Assembly (NCBI RefSeq): GCF_000444135.1
Contig: NZ_ATDK01000006.1
Coordinates: forward strand, 1 to 46,097
Direction: 5' to 3'
Source of the DNA: Pseudomonas avellanae BPIC 631
GTDB lineage: Bacteria > Pseudomonadota > Gammaproteobacteria > Pseudomonadales > Pseudomonadaceae
DNA length: 46,097 nt
The notes below the pieces were generated by a model. It did no database searches. It had not been told where the DNA came from and saw only the letters and a program-made list of their open reading frames with translations. Of this stretch, positions 36,346-44,868 are shown one piece after another. The translations under genes were made by a program, and so were the position numbers. Positions within the stretch are counted from its first letter, which is position 1; each line of letters begins with the position of its first letter.

Positions 36346-36909
36346 ATGCCTATCATCAACAGCCAGGTAAAACCGTTCAAGGCTACCGCTTTCAAGAACG
36401 GCTCTTTCGTTGACGTTTCGGACGCCGACTTCAAAGGCAAGTGGTCTGTCGTATTCTTCTACCCGGCCGACTTCACCTTCGTATGCCCGACCGAGCTGGA
36501 AGACTTGGCTGACAACTACGACACCTTCCAGAAGCTGGGCGTAGAAATCTACAGCGTCTCGACTGACACCCACTTCGCTCACGCTGCATGGCACAACACT
36601 TCGCCAGCAATCGGCAAGATCCAGTACACCATGATCGGTGACCCGACCCTGGCCATCTCGCGCAACTTCGACGTGTTGATCGAAGAAGCAGGCCTGGCGG
36701 ATCGCGGTACGTTCGTGATCAACCCTGAAGGTCAGATCAAAATCGTTGAACTGAACGACGGCGGCGTTGGCCGTGACGCTTCCGAGCTGCTGCGCAAGAT
36801 CAAGGCCGCTCAGTACGTTGCTGCTCACCCGGGCGAAGTCTGCCCTGCCAAGTGGAAAGAAGGCGAGGCCACTCTGGCTCCGTCTCTGGACCTGGTTGGC
36901 AAGATCTGA
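36346..36909 (+). CDS. ahpC: Alkyl hydroperoxide reductase subunit C (peroxiredoxin)
   Basis: Typical two-cysteine peroxiredoxin that reduces H2O2, organic peroxides and peroxynitrite in the cytoplasm. The 187-residue product has peroxidatic Cys47 in FTFVCPTE and resolving Cys166 in [10 protein letters not shown], and the bacterial AhpC C-terminus [20 protein letters not shown] precedes ATG at 36346. ahpF follows, separated by a terminator-like hairpin, so AhpC can be made in excess of AhpF as in other bacteria. A perfect six-base inverted repeat, GTGACA at 36249 and TGTCAC at 36276, lies upstream; I could not match it to an OxyR site. Confidence 0.98.
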   Translation: MPIINSQVKPFKATAFKNGSFVDVSDADFKGKWSVVFFYPADFTFVCPTELEDLADNYDTFQKLGVEIYSVSTDTHFAHAAWHNTSPAIGKIQYTMIGDPTLAISRNFDVLIEEAGLADRGTFVINPEGQIKIVELNDGGVGRDASELLRKIKAAQYVAAHPGEVCPAKWKEGEATLAPSLDLVGKI

Positions 36910-36969
36910 TTCACATGAATCGGCTGGGGGCGTTGAGCTCTTGAGCAAGTAAACCGCATCGCCCCATAA

Positions 36970-37005
36970 AACGCCCGGGCGGTAATCGCCTGGGCGTTGT
37001 TATTT
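36970..37005 (+). terminator. Terminator/attenuator between ahpC and ahpF
   Basis: AACGCCCGGGCG (36970-36981) pairs with CGCCTGGGCGTT (36987-36998), one G-T pair, with a TAAT loop region and a following TGTTATTT. It probably reduces read-through into ahpF. Confidence 0.75.
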
Positions 37006-37034
37006 CTACCCTTTGTAAAACAGGAAGTCGCCAC

Positions 37035-38597
37035 ATGTTGGACGCCAATCTTAAAGCCCAGTTGAAATCCTACCTGGAGCGGGTCACTCGCCCCATCGAG
37101 ATCGTCGCGTCCCTTGATGACGGCGCGAAGTCTCAGGAAATGCTTGCACTGCTCAACGATGTGATCAGTGTTTCCAAAGACGTCACCCTGAATGACAGCG
37201 GCACCGACGTACGTACGCCGTCGTTCTCGCTGAACAGCCCTGGCCACGATATCAGCCTGCGTTTCGCCGGTATCCCCATGGGCCACGAATTCACCTCGCT
37301 GGTTTTGGCGTTGCTGCAAGTTGGCGACTACCCACCCAAGGTCAGTGCGGAAACCATCGAACAGGTTCGCGCTCTGCAAGGCGAGTTCCATTTCGAAACC
37401 TATTTCTCGCAGTCCTGCCAGAACTGCCCGGACGTCGTCCAGGCGTTGAACCTGATGGCAGTATTGAACCCTGGCATCAAGCACGTCGCCATCGACGGCG
37501 CGCTGTTCCAGGACGAAGTCACCGAACGCAAGATCATGTCGGTGCCGAGCATCTACCTGAACGGCGAGCTGTTCGGCCAGGGCCGTATGGGCCTGGAAGA
37601 AATTCTCGCCAAGATCGACACCGGTGCCGGTGCGCGTCAGGCCGAGAAGCTCAACGCCAAGCAGTCCTTTGATGTGCTGGTGGTGGGTGGCGGTCCTGCC
37701 GGTTCGGCGGCTGCGGTCTATGCCGCCCGCAAAGGCATCCGCACCGGTGTTGCAGCCGAGCGTTTCGGCGGTCAGGTGCTCGACACCATGGCCATCGAAA
37801 ACTTCATCTCGGTACAACACACCGAAGGGCCGAAGCTGGCTGTTGCGCTCGAAGAGCACGTCAAGCAGTACGAAGTCGACATCATGAACCTGCAACGCGC
37901 CGACAAGCTGATTCCGGGCGCAGCCGGTGAGTTGCACGAAGTGAAGTTCGCCAGCGGCGCGAGCCTCAAGGCCAAGACGGTCATCCTTGCTACTGGCGCG
38001 CGCTGGAGGGAGATGAACGTTCCCGGTGAGCAGCAATACCGCAACAAGGGTGTGGCTTATTGCCCGCACTGCGACGGTCCGCTGTTCAAAGGCAAGCGCG
38101 TTGCCGTTATTGGTGGCGGTAACTCGGGCGTCGAAGCGGCAATCGACCTGGCGGGTATCGTGTCTCACGTCACGCTGCTGGAATTCGACGTGCAACTGCG
38201 CGCCGATGCAGTGCTGCAACGCAAGCTGCACAGCCTGCCGAACGTCACCGTGCTTACCAGTGCGCAAACCACTGAAGTTACTGGCGACGAGCAGAAGGTC
38301 AATGGCCTGCGCTACAAGAACCGCACGACTGGCGAAGAAATCACCATTCCTCTGGAAGGCATTTTTGTGCAGATCGGCCTGCTGCCCAACAGCGAATGGC
38401 TCAAAGGCGCCCTTGAGTTGTCGCCGCGTGGCGAGATCGTGGTGGATGCGCGTGGTGAAACGTCAGTGCCGGGGATCTTCGCCGCCGGTGACGTGACCGT
38501 GACGCCGTACAAGCAGATCATCATCGCCCTGGGCGAGGGTGCCAAGGCCTCGCTGAGCGCTTTTGATCACCTGATCCGTACCTCCGCGCCAGCCTGA
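37035..38597 (+). CDS. ahpF: Alkyl hydroperoxide reductase subunit F
   Basis: FAD-dependent NADH disulfide reductase that recycles AhpC. The 520-residue product has the N-terminal double thioredoxin-like domain with Cys128 and Cys131 (SCQNCP), the FAD loop [12 protein letters not shown] at about 217-228, the second redox centre Cys343 and Cys346 (YCPHCDG), the NAD loop [11 protein letters not shown], and the C-terminal [14 protein letters not shown]. The length matches the family. CAGGAAG lies before ATG at 37035. A strong bidirectional terminator follows. Confidence 0.98.
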   Translation: MLDANLKAQLKSYLERVTRPIEIVASLDDGAKSQEMLALLNDVISVSKDVTLNDSGTDVRTPSFSLNSPGHDISLRFAGIPMGHEFTSLVLALLQVGDYPPKVSAETIEQVRALQGEFHFETYFSQSCQNCPDVVQALNLMAVLNPGIKHVAIDGALFQDEVTERKIMSVPSIYLNGELFGQGRMGLEEILAKIDTGAGARQAEKLNAKQSFDVLVVGGGPAGSAAAVYAARKGIRTGVAAERFGGQVLDTMAIENFISVQHTEGPKLAVALEEHVKQYEVDIMNLQRADKLIPGAAGELHEVKFASGASLKAKTVILATGARWREMNVPGEQQYRNKGVAYCPHCDGPLFKGKRVAVIGGGNSGVEAAIDLAGIVSHVTLLEFDVQLRADAVLQRKLHSLPNVTVLTSAQTTEVTGDEQKVNGLRYKNRTTGEEITIPLEGIFVQIGLLPNSEWLKGALELSPRGEIVVDARGETSVPGIFAAGDVTVTPYKQIIIALGEGAKASLSAFDHLIRTSAPA

Positions 38598-38612
38598 TGG
38601 CTTAGCGGTCAA

Positions 38613-38648
38613 TAAAAAACCCCGTGAGCAATCACGGGTTTTTTTTTC
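38613..38648. terminator. Bidirectional terminator, ahpF and gloA
   Basis: AAAACCCCGTGA and TCACGGGTTTT pair across GCAA, flanked by A-run and T-run on both sides, so it can end transcripts arriving from ahpF (plus) and from gloA (minus). Confidence 0.9.
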
Positions 38649-38685
38649 GCTTATCGTTCAGTATCAGAACGATTCACGCAGGGCC

Positions 38686-39207
38686 TCAGAGCGGTGTTGG
38701 CTGGATGATCTCTACCCAGTAGCCGTCCGGGTCCTTGATGAACGCCAGGCTGTTCATGCGGCCATCGGACAGGCGTTTCTGAAAGTCTACACCCAACGCT
38801 TCGAAGCGCTCGCAGGCGACCTTTACGTCGGGTACGGACACGCAGATGTGACCAAAGCCGCGCGGGTCGCTGTTGCCGTTGTGATACGAGGCTGTCGCAT
38901 CGCTTTCTGTCCCGTGGTTGTGGGTCAGCTCCAGAATGCCCGGGATCGATTTCATCCACTTGTTGCGTGCAGCGTCGTCGTCCGGGATGTGTGCCTTGTC
39001 CACCAGCGCAAGGAAGTACAGGCTGAACTCAGCTTCCGGGAAGTCACGTTTTTCAACCAGGCTGAAGCCCAGCACGCGGGTGTAGAAGTCCAGCGATTGG
39101 GTGATGTCCTTGACGCGCAGCATGGTGTGATTGAACACAAACTGCCGGGTAGCCGCTTCAGGGTTGGCTGTCACGCCCGGTAGTGTGTTGAGTTCGTGCA
39201 AGCTCAT
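38686..39207 (-). CDS. gloA: Lactoylglutathione lyase (glyoxalase I)
   Basis: Converts the hemithioacetal of methylglyoxal and glutathione to S-lactoylglutathione. The 173-residue product has FNHTMLRVKDITQSLDFYTRVLGF with the first metal His, ILELTHNHGTE with a metal Glu, GFGHICVSVPDV with the second His, and a C-terminal DPDGYWVEIIQP with the second Glu. The single-domain, longer form seen here is common in pseudomonads and is often of the zinc-dependent type. Together with gorA and ahp it makes this part of the chromosome rich in thiol and electrophile defence. Confidence 0.95.
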   Translation of the reverse strand: MSLHELNTLPGVTANPEAATRQFVFNHTMLRVKDITQSLDFYTRVLGFSLVEKRDFPEAEFSLYFLALVDKAHIPDDDAARNKWMKSIPGILELTHNHGTESDATASYHNGNSDPRGFGHICVSVPDVKVACERFEALGVDFQKRLSDGRMNSLAFIKDPDGYWVEIIQPTPL

Positions 39208-39360
39208 GAATATGTCTCCAACAGAATGTACAAATTAGTGCCAAATGATACGGGGCAGGGCGGTCAGTGCCAAACCCTGGCCCGGATAACATCGTTATGC
39301 CCTTGCTCGATGCCGGTAACAGGCTCAGAATTTCAGGTCCACCGTTCTGGCGACCTGACC

Positions 39361-39912
39361 ATGATTGCTTTGCAATACCGACGTTTCTTGCCAGGCCTGT
39401 GCCTGCTGCTGTGCGCTGCACATGCCCATGCCACCGATGCGATGATCATCTGGCCTGCGGGCTGGGAGGTCGAGTCGTTACCGACCGAGTCGGACACGCC
39501 CGTTCAACCCTCCGTGCAGGTCAGACAGCGCGCGGTTAAAAACGATCAAAGTGGAAACCCGCTGATGGTCATGGAATTGACCCAGACGCGCCTGAGCCCC
39601 GGTCATGAGGTCAATGTTCAGGGGGTGCTGCTGGAGATGCGCAAATCCGTGCAGGTCAATTTCGCCCGCAGCGGTCTGCAAAGTGTCTGCACGCATGTTC
39701 GTAAGAGCCAGCTGAGCGTCGTGCCGGCGCTGGAAACCACCTGCACCATCACTCAGAACGGTGTGCATGTGCTGACCCAGACGCTGGTGGCGGCTGCCAA
39801 TAAAGAGATGGCCTGGTCGCTGTCGTACGCAGGGTCGGCTGAAGGTTATGCAGCCAACAAGGACGAGGCGTTACGCATTCGCGAGAGTCTGCGTCTGGAT
39901 GCCGAGCAGTAA
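39361..39912 (+). CDS. Exported protein, DUF4946-like
   Basis: A 183-residue protein. The ATG at 39361 opens a signal peptide (IALQYRRFLPGLCLLLCAAHAHA) with likely cleavage before TDAMIIWPAGWEVESLP, so the mature protein is periplasmic. Two cysteines (VCTHVRK and ETTCTITQ) may form a disulfide. The WPAGWEVE opening and overall length resemble the DUF4946 group of pseudomonads, from memory and not verified. No ribosome site is strong, and an upstream in-frame start at 39196 would lose the signal peptide. Function is unknown; it is transcribed away from gloA. Confidence 0.75.
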   Translation: MIALQYRRFLPGLCLLLCAAHAHATDAMIIWPAGWEVESLPTESDTPVQPSVQVRQRAVKNDQSGNPLMVMELTQTRLSPGHEVNVQGVLLEMRKSVQVNFARSGLQSVCTHVRKSQLSVVPALETTCTITQNGVHVLTQTLVAAANKEMAWSLSYAGSAEGYAANKDEALRIRESLRLDAEQ

Positions 39913-40340
39913 GGCGGGGCTTTTCTGCAGGCAAAAAGAAGCCCGCCGAGGCGGGCATGGGGCGCTATTCCTTTAGCGGTCTTCATCATCCGAGATTCCA
40001 TGTGAAAAAAGTGTGAAGCTCTACCGCCTCGCTCACCCGGCGCCTCTCGACGCGTCCGGTTACAAAATCTGTTATATGTCATTACTGGAGATAAACTGAA
40101 TAATTACTCTACCCGGTTCAGGTATTGTTCAGTTTTGTAACTGTGCAGTGAATCGCATCAGCCGCACTTTATTGGCGTCATTATTCTCGCGGTATTAATA
40201 CCGCCTGCCACCGAAGTTTGATGTACCGGCCAGTTCACTTAATGATCTGTATGAATGTCAGATTGTGTCGAGGTGCTGCGCAGTTGTTACGCATGCTCAC
40301 GCGGCGGCAATGCGCTGACGATTGACGGGCGCGCAGGCCG
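39913..40340. other. Intergenic region with minus-strand hairpin; possible small RNA
   Basis: No protein gene is supported in this stretch. GCCCGC at 39941-39946 and GCGGGC at 39951-39956 form a stem which, read on the minus strand, is followed by TTCTTTTTG, a good terminator for a leftward transcript. Since the mvaT-like gene to the right has its own terminator, a separate short RNA from about 40010-40080 down to 39934 is possible. The stem could equally serve the plus-strand gene ending at 39912. Confidence 0.4.
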
Positions 40341-40342
40341 GT

Positions 40343-40370
40343 AAAAAAAAGCCCTGCAAGTGCAGGGCTT
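40343..40370 (-). terminator. Rho-independent terminator of the MvaT/MvaU gene
   Basis: On the minus strand AAGCCCTGCA and TGCAGGGCTT form a perfect stem (40349-40370) followed by a run of eight T, 18 bases after the stop codon. Confidence 0.9.
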
Positions 40371-40388
40371 CAAATGACGTAGTTGCAA

Positions 40389-40751
40389 TCAGGCACGAAG
40401 CCACGAATCAACAGTGTCCACACCGTACTGTTCTTTCCAGGCTTTGAGACCGCGGTGGTTGCCACCCTTGGTTTCAATCAGCTCGCCGGTGTGCGGGTTT
40501 TGATAAACCTTGACCACGCGTGCACGACGGCGCTTGGGCCCGGCGGGCGCAACCAGCGACGTAGAGCTTGAAGGGTCAAGGATAGCGATGATGTCACGCA
40601 GGCTTTTGCCGTAGGTGCCCATCAGGGTCTGGAGCTTTTGCTCGAATTCGATCTCCTTCTTCAATCCGGCGTCATTTTTCAAGGATTCCAGCTGTGCAAG
40701 CTGCTCTTGAAGGGCTTTCTCTGCTGCTCGAAACTCGGCAAGTCTGGACAA
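40389..40751 (-). CDS. MvaT/MvaU family H-NS-like nucleoid protein (TTG start)
   Basis: A 120-residue xenogeneic silencer. The N-terminal half is a coiled-coil oligomerisation region (SRLAEFRAAEKALQEQLAQLE to KEIEFEQKL). The C-terminal half is the DNA-binding domain with KRRRARVVKVYQNPHTGELIETKGGNH and LKAWKEQYG, the AT-pincer type of MvaT proteins. The start is TTG at 40751: GGAG lies eight bases upstream, and all family members begin at this residue; no ATG exists at the right place. The sequence after SLKNDAGLK is closer to MvaU than MvaT from memory, so I leave the symbol blank. It would coat A+T-rich foreign DNA such as the region at its left in minus-strand order (44.7-45.8 kb). Confidence 0.9.
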   Translation of the reverse strand: MSRLAEFRAAEKALQEQLAQLESLKNDAGLKKEIEFEQKLQTLMGTYGKSLRDIIAILDPSSSTSLVAPAGPKRRRARVVKVYQNPHTGELIETKGGNHRGLKAWKEQYGVDTVDSWLRA

Positions 40752-40914
40752 GTAATACACTCCAACAATGTAATGGCTGTTGTCAGCCCTATAAAGCGAT
40801 GAGACCAAACTATTTGGCCGATTCGCTCAATCAATTCTGCCCGCTACCTGCCGTTTCTATGGTGAAACTTGGCCTTTTCGGCTTGTCATTGCGCAGATAG
40901 AGGGTGTTTATAAC

Positions 40915-41085
40915 TCAGTAGCACGCAAATGATGCACCTTTTTTTTCAGTTAGAAAATAGTCTTCTTCAAATTCCTTAAATGAACCCGCTCGCCACGGTT
41001 GGATATAGGTGACGATTTCTGGGTACTCGGGCGCGGTGCGTTGTAAGTTATTTCCGATAATAGTCGCTGATGAGAAACGTGCCAT
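40915..41085 (-). CDS. Small hypothetical ORF, 56 residues
   Basis: The frame from ATG at 41085 reads MARFSSATIIGNNLQRTAPE and ends FEEDYFLTEKKGASFACY. It is acidic and aromatic-rich, with lower G+C than its surroundings. The ribosome site is weak, and a longer frame to 41127 is possible. No family is recognised; it may be a remnant of a larger acquired gene. Low confidence that it is expressed. Confidence 0.35.
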   Translation of the reverse strand: MARFSSATIIGNNLQRTAPEYPEIVTYIQPWRAGSFKEFEEDYFLTEKKGASFACY

Positions 41086-41237
41086 GTGAGAAGGGCTCGC
41101 ATAAAAAAAGAAACATCTGACAGGCATGAAGGCTGTCAGGTGTGGGAGAGGCAGGAATGTCCGTAGGCAGCGAGTTGAAAGGCCTGCAGCCGTGCCAAGG
41201 GATGGCCTTTGGCCTGCCTTTTTGTCGTTTTTTGACT

Positions 41238-42333
41238 CTACAACTCCTGTTGCAGCACCGGGTCGTCGGGATTCTGCTGCTCAAGCTCCGCCAACAATAT
41301 CTGGACATTCTGCAACTGACCGGTTTCTTTCCAGTACTGAATCAGCAGCACCCTGGCTTTGCGGTTGGCGGGTTGGTTTTGAACGATCTGCGTCAGCTGC
41401 TTTTGCGCCGCCTCAAGCTCGTTCAAGGAATGCAGTGCTACCGCCAGATCGTAGCGATAGTCGTTGTTGTCGGGTGCCAGCTCGGTGGCCTTGGCAAGGC
41501 TAAGCAATGCAAATTCGGCCTGCCCGTGGTTCAACAGCCACATACCCAGTGCGTGCTGGAGGATTGACGAGCCGGGGTTGCGCTCAAGCAGCCCGGCAAA
41601 CAGACTGCGCGCCTGTTCGGCCTGGCCTTTGCGGTCCAGCAGCTCGATGTGGGCGAGTGCCGCTTCAATATTGCCGGGGTCCAGCGATGTGGCCCGTTGC
41701 AACGCCGCAACCGCAGGTTCAAGGTCGCCGGTCTGCAGATACAGTCTGGCCAGTTGCAGCTGGTTCTGAGCATCCTGCGGCTGGCTTTTGAGCGACTCCT
41801 GAAACGCCTCGGCACTTTGTTGCAGGACGGCGAAGTACAGGGCCCAGCTCGTCGGGTGACAAGCCGAGCAGCGCACGGGTGGCGTGAAACCTGACCGATT
41901 GCTCGGGGTCGTCCAGCAGTGGGCCCAGTAACAGGCTGCGCTGGCTGTTGGAGACCAGCTTCACGCTGGCGTCGATGGCTGCCTTGCGCACCTGATCGGA
42001 AGCGTTGCCAAGGCCTGCGTCGAGCAGCTTGAGCGCTTGAGGGCTGGGATAATCGCTCAATTCGGCGAGCAGCGTGATGCGTTGCTCGTCAGACAAATCG
42101 GTGCGAGCCAGTTGCTGATACAGCACGCGCGCTGCGCCGGGCTTGCCGTCATGTGCCTGCTCCAGTGCCTGGGCGTAGGTATGGCTCAACTTGACTGGCG
42201 TTGTCTGTACTGGCATGCGCCACCACCAGAACGCCAGCGCAAGCGTCAGCAGCGCCGCGGCCGCTGCGCCTGTCTGCCAGCGACGTCGAGTAGTGGGTTG
42301 AGGCGATAACCCCTTGAAAGGCAGTCTGGGCAT
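41238..42333 (-). pseudogene. Membrane-anchored HEAT/TPR repeat protein, frameshifted
   Basis: The ATG at 42333 opens a basic stretch and one membrane anchor (TGAAAAALLTLALAFWWW). A region of HEAT-like repeats follows (LLAELSDYPSPQALKLLDAGLGN, VRKAAIDASVKLV, VRFHATRALLGLSPDELG). At about 41838-41844 the frame breaks. The coherent sequence resumes one frame over as YFAVLQQSAEAFQESLKSQPQ and continues with at least five TPR units to the stop at 41238. A single extra base in GGGCCCTGTAC would explain it. The joined protein would be about 363 residues, facing the periplasm. The HEAT-then-TPR order resembles the C-terminal half of some multihaem cytochrome/TPR proteins, but no haem motifs are present. 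The first ORF as it stands ends in unrelated sequence at 41719. Confidence 0.75.
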
Positions 42334-42425
42334 ATCGGTTTCCAATGCTTGACGGGTTGCAGCTTCGGGGAGTCGATGGCAGCTGTCAAACGGCAATCTT
42401 ACGGGCATTGAACGGCTGGCAGAAA

Positions 42426-42462
42426 AAAGCCCTGCGCCTTTGGGGGCGCGGGGCGTTTTACA
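42426..42462 (-). terminator. Terminator after the outer-membrane channel remnant
   Basis: On the minus strand GCCCCGCGCC and GGCGCAGGGC form a stem with a CCCAAA loop, followed by TTTTTTCT. It is the original terminator of the efflux gene whose 3' end survives at 42490. Confidence 0.85.
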
Positions 42463-42489
42463 CGGCGTTACATTTATTGGACTTGCGTA

Positions 42490-42665
42490 TCAGGCTTGCG
42501 GCTGCCAGCCACCGCCCAGCGCCTTGTAGATTGCCACGATGCCGCGATACAGCTCGATTTGTGCCTGGGCCTGAGAGTCCTCGGCCGTCAGACGCTCGCG
42601 CTCGGCATCCAGCAACACCAGAAAATCGGCGGTGCCTTCACGGTATTGCACCGAGGCGAGTCGGG
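42490..42665 (-). pseudogene. 3' remnant of an RND outer-membrane channel gene (OprM/NodT family)
   Basis: About 57 codons in one frame read RLASVQYREGTADFLVLLDA, then ERERLTAEDSQAQAQIELY and RGIVAIYKALGGGWQPQA, then a stop at 42490. This is the standard C-terminus of outer-membrane factors of tripartite efflux pumps, whose full length is near 470 residues. Everything upstream is missing: the sequence passes directly into the 3' end of a ligase gene in a different frame. The natural terminator of the gene is intact downstream. It is a relic of a deletion or rearrangement. Confidence 0.85.
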
Positions 42666-44083
42666 CGCTCGATGTCCGAAAAGCGTCGGGTTGACCAAGA
42701 AGCTAACTCGTCGCGGTCCGGCGCCGACTCGACACAGAGCAGCGCCACCAGGCCATGGGTTTCATCGAAGAACACGGCGGCATCGCGTACGCCGGGAAAC
42801 TCGCGGTATTCCAGTTCGACTTGCTCCGGGCTGACGTTGCGGCCATTGGGCAGGCAGATCACATTCTTCTTGCGGCCACGGACGTAGAGATAGCCGTCGG
42901 CATCCAGTTCGCCCAGGTCGCCGGTGTCCATCCAGCCGTCGTCGGACATCGAGCAGGCGCTCGGGTCCTTGCCGGAGTAACCGCTGAACAAGGAGCCGCT
43001 CTTGACCTCGATGGTCTGGTCGGCGCCGATGCGCACCTGCACATGCGGCAAGGGTTTGCCGACGCTGCCCAGCCGCTGGTGCTGAGCGGTATTCATGCTG
43101 ACCACCGAGGCGTTTTCGGACAGTCCATAACCCTGGAACACCGGGATGCCGTCCTCGGCGAGGGCGTTGAGGATGTCGATGCTGACCGCCGCGCCGCCGC
43201 AGGTGATATGCACGCCAGAATGCAGATATTGAGACAAGTGATCGCGTTGCGCACCGCCTTGGGCGAGTTGCTCGTAGAAGCGATTGATCATCACTGGCGG
43301 GACCGTTAGCGCCGTCGGTTCGACTCGCAGAATCCACGCGATCAAACGTTGCGGCGAAGTGCCCGGTTCGCCGAGCAATGGTTCGCCTTCTGGCAGGAAG
43401 TACACAGTGCCGCCGGCCAACAGCGGCAGATACGCGGCAGTGACTTGTTCAAGTAGCAGGCTCAACGGCACCAGCGACAGGTAACGGCGATGGGCGTCGA
43501 CCGGCATTCCTTGGCGGAGGGAGTTCAACACCGCGCCGACTGCCGCCGTGCCCAGGCGCACGCCCTTAGGACGGCTGGTCGTGCCCGAAGTGTGAATGAT
43601 TTTGCAGATCCAGTCGCTGACGCCTTCCGGCTCACGCAGCAATGGCTGCTCAAGGGCTGGTTCGCTGAGGCGCCTCAAGCGACTCTCGGGAAAATCCAAC
43701 ATCCAGCGTTCGGCCAGGATGCGTTCGCCGGCGGCATCCACCAGAAAACCGTCGCAACGCTCGGCCAAATGTTCGGCTTGGGCCTGGCTGAACGCCAGCG
43801 GCAAAGGCAGAGCGGTAATCCCGGCAAACAGGCACGCCAGATCGGCCACCAGCCAGTCGCTGCTGTTTCGCGTCGCAATGCCCAGCACGACGTGGTCGCC
43901 ATGGGCCGGGGTGTCAAAACGCCGTTGCAATTCAGCTGCGAGGTTCAACGTCCGAGATTCCAGTTCGCCGAAGGTCATGACCGTGGCGTTTTCCAGCCCG
44001 GACGCGGCGCTATCGACGACACAGACTTTCTCGCGATTGACCTGTAGCGCCTGACGCAGGTCTGCAATAAAGCGGTCACTCAT
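42638..44083 (-). CDS. AMP-dependent acyl ligase, truncated at the 3' end
   Basis: An adenylating enzyme of the acyl-CoA synthetase family: it activates a carboxylate with ATP. Visible core motifs are IIHTSGTTSRPKGV (A3, about 165-180), the GYGLSENASVVSMN segment (A5), MDTGDLGELDADGYLYVRGRKKNVI (A7/A8), and NGRNVSPEQVE. The 481-residue frame ends shortly after FSDIERP, and the last residues are read out of frame from the channel-gene remnant. The C-terminal subdomain with the A10 lysine is not present, so full activity is doubtful. Its ATG overlaps the upstream thermostable-hemolysin-family gene (ATGA), and the two are one operon. The gene order suggests lipid-type acyl activation for that partner. 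Confidence 0.8.
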   Translation of the reverse strand: MSDRFIADLRQALQVNREKVCVVDSAASGLENATVMTFGELESRTLNLAAELQRRFDTPAHGDHVVLGIATRNSSDWLVADLACLFAGITALPLPLAFSQAQAEHLAERCDGFLVDAAGERILAERWMLDFPESRLRRLSEPALEQPLLREPEGVSDWICKIIHTSGTTSRPKGVRLGTAAVGAVLNSLRQGMPVDAHRRYLSLVPLSLLLEQVTAAYLPLLAGGTVYFLPEGEPLLGEPGTSPQRLIAWILRVEPTALTVPPVMINRFYEQLAQGGAQRDHLSQYLHSGVHITCGGAAVSIDILNALAEDGIPVFQGYGLSENASVVSMNTAQHQRLGSVGKPLPHVQVRIGADQTIEVKSGSLFSGYSGKDPSACSMSDDGWMDTGDLGELDADGYLYVRGRKKNVICLPNGRNVSPEQVELEYREFPGVRDAAVFFDETHGLVALLCVESAPDRDELASWSTRRFSDIERPTRLGAIP

Positions 44084-44697
44084 GATTGCGCCCTCTCCGG
44101 CAGGTCCGTCGGCAATTGGGTAAACAATGTACCGAGGGTCATGGCGGCGAATCGCGAACGTTTCGGGTCCACCCGGATAAAACCGGTGACCGGCATTTTC
44201 GAGTAATAAGACCCCCAGTTCTTCCCGCCATCGTTGGCCAGGCGCTCTGGATCAGCTGTCAACAGCGGTTCGAAATCGATCTGGCAGCTTTCCATCATTT
44301 CCCGGACCCGGGGTGTGACGGTGCACAGTAGATAGTGACCACCCATGCACCAGGCCAACAATGGGATCATGTTGACCATGATCATTCCGGCCGTCAGGTG
44401 ATGGGAAATCAAACTACCGATTTCAACAATAGTTGACCGATCGATAGGTTTTTCAAAACGGTCGGAGAGTATCTTTTCTATCGGTTGCGACAGATATTGT
44501 TCAGAGAAGAGTGTGCGGTGATCTGCAAACGTTATACCGGCACAAGAGAGGATGCGACCCTCATTATCCAGAGTCATCGCAAAATACTGCGGGCTGGGCT
44601 CTACTGTTGCCTTATAAGAACTGCGAAATTTTTCCTTCACAATTTCAGTGGCTTGCACCCATAATGGTGTATGGCTTTCTGTGACACGTACTAACAC
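44080..44697 (-). CDS. Thermostable hemolysin family protein
   Basis: A 205-residue protein. The GTG at 44697 has AGGAGG five bases upstream, an excellent site, so it is used in preference to internal starts. The order of motifs matches the T_hemolysin family (PF12261) as I remember it: FRSSYKATVEPSPQYFAMTLDNEG, CAGITFADH, LFSEQYLSQPIEKIL, VEIGSLISHH, and GGKNWGSYYSKMPVTGFI. Despite the name, proteins of this family look like intracellular acyltransferases and are found with acyl ligases in biosynthetic clusters. No signal peptide is seen here. It heads an operon with the truncated ligase and is divergent from a LysR gene that probably controls it. Confidence 0.8.
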   Translation of the reverse strand: MLVRVTESHTPLWVQATEIVKEKFRSSYKATVEPSPQYFAMTLDNEGRILSCAGITFADHRTLFSEQYLSQPIEKILSDRFEKPIDRSTIVEIGSLISHHLTAGMIMVNMIPLLAWCMGGHYLLCTVTPRVREMMESCQIDFEPLLTADPERLANDGGKNWGSYYSKMPVTGFIRVDPKRSRFAAMTLGTLFTQLPTDLPERAQS

Positions 44698-44868
44698 TTT
44701 GACCTCCTAGTCCCTGTTCGCGACGCCTGTTAAAGTGAGCGATAATGTATTAAGGAAACCCCAGAAAGGCTATTTAAAAAATAAATTGCGTCTGTTATAT
44801 TGTAAATAATAAGTAATTTTTTTCAAAAAAAATAATGACTCACGTGGATTTTCACCGAGAAGAATTTT
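44698..44868. promoter_or_regulatory. A+T-rich divergent promoter region
   Basis: A 171-base region between the divergent LysR and hemolysin-family genes. The stretch 44770-44850 is markedly A+T-rich with long A and T runs, the type of sequence bound by MvaT/MvaU proteins. A LysR box (T-N11-A) is expected here, but I could not single one out. Confidence 0.5.

Noticed and set aside
36825..38267. 480-codon minus-strand frame opposite ahpF
   Set aside because: Antisense of a certain gene with no recognisable domain.
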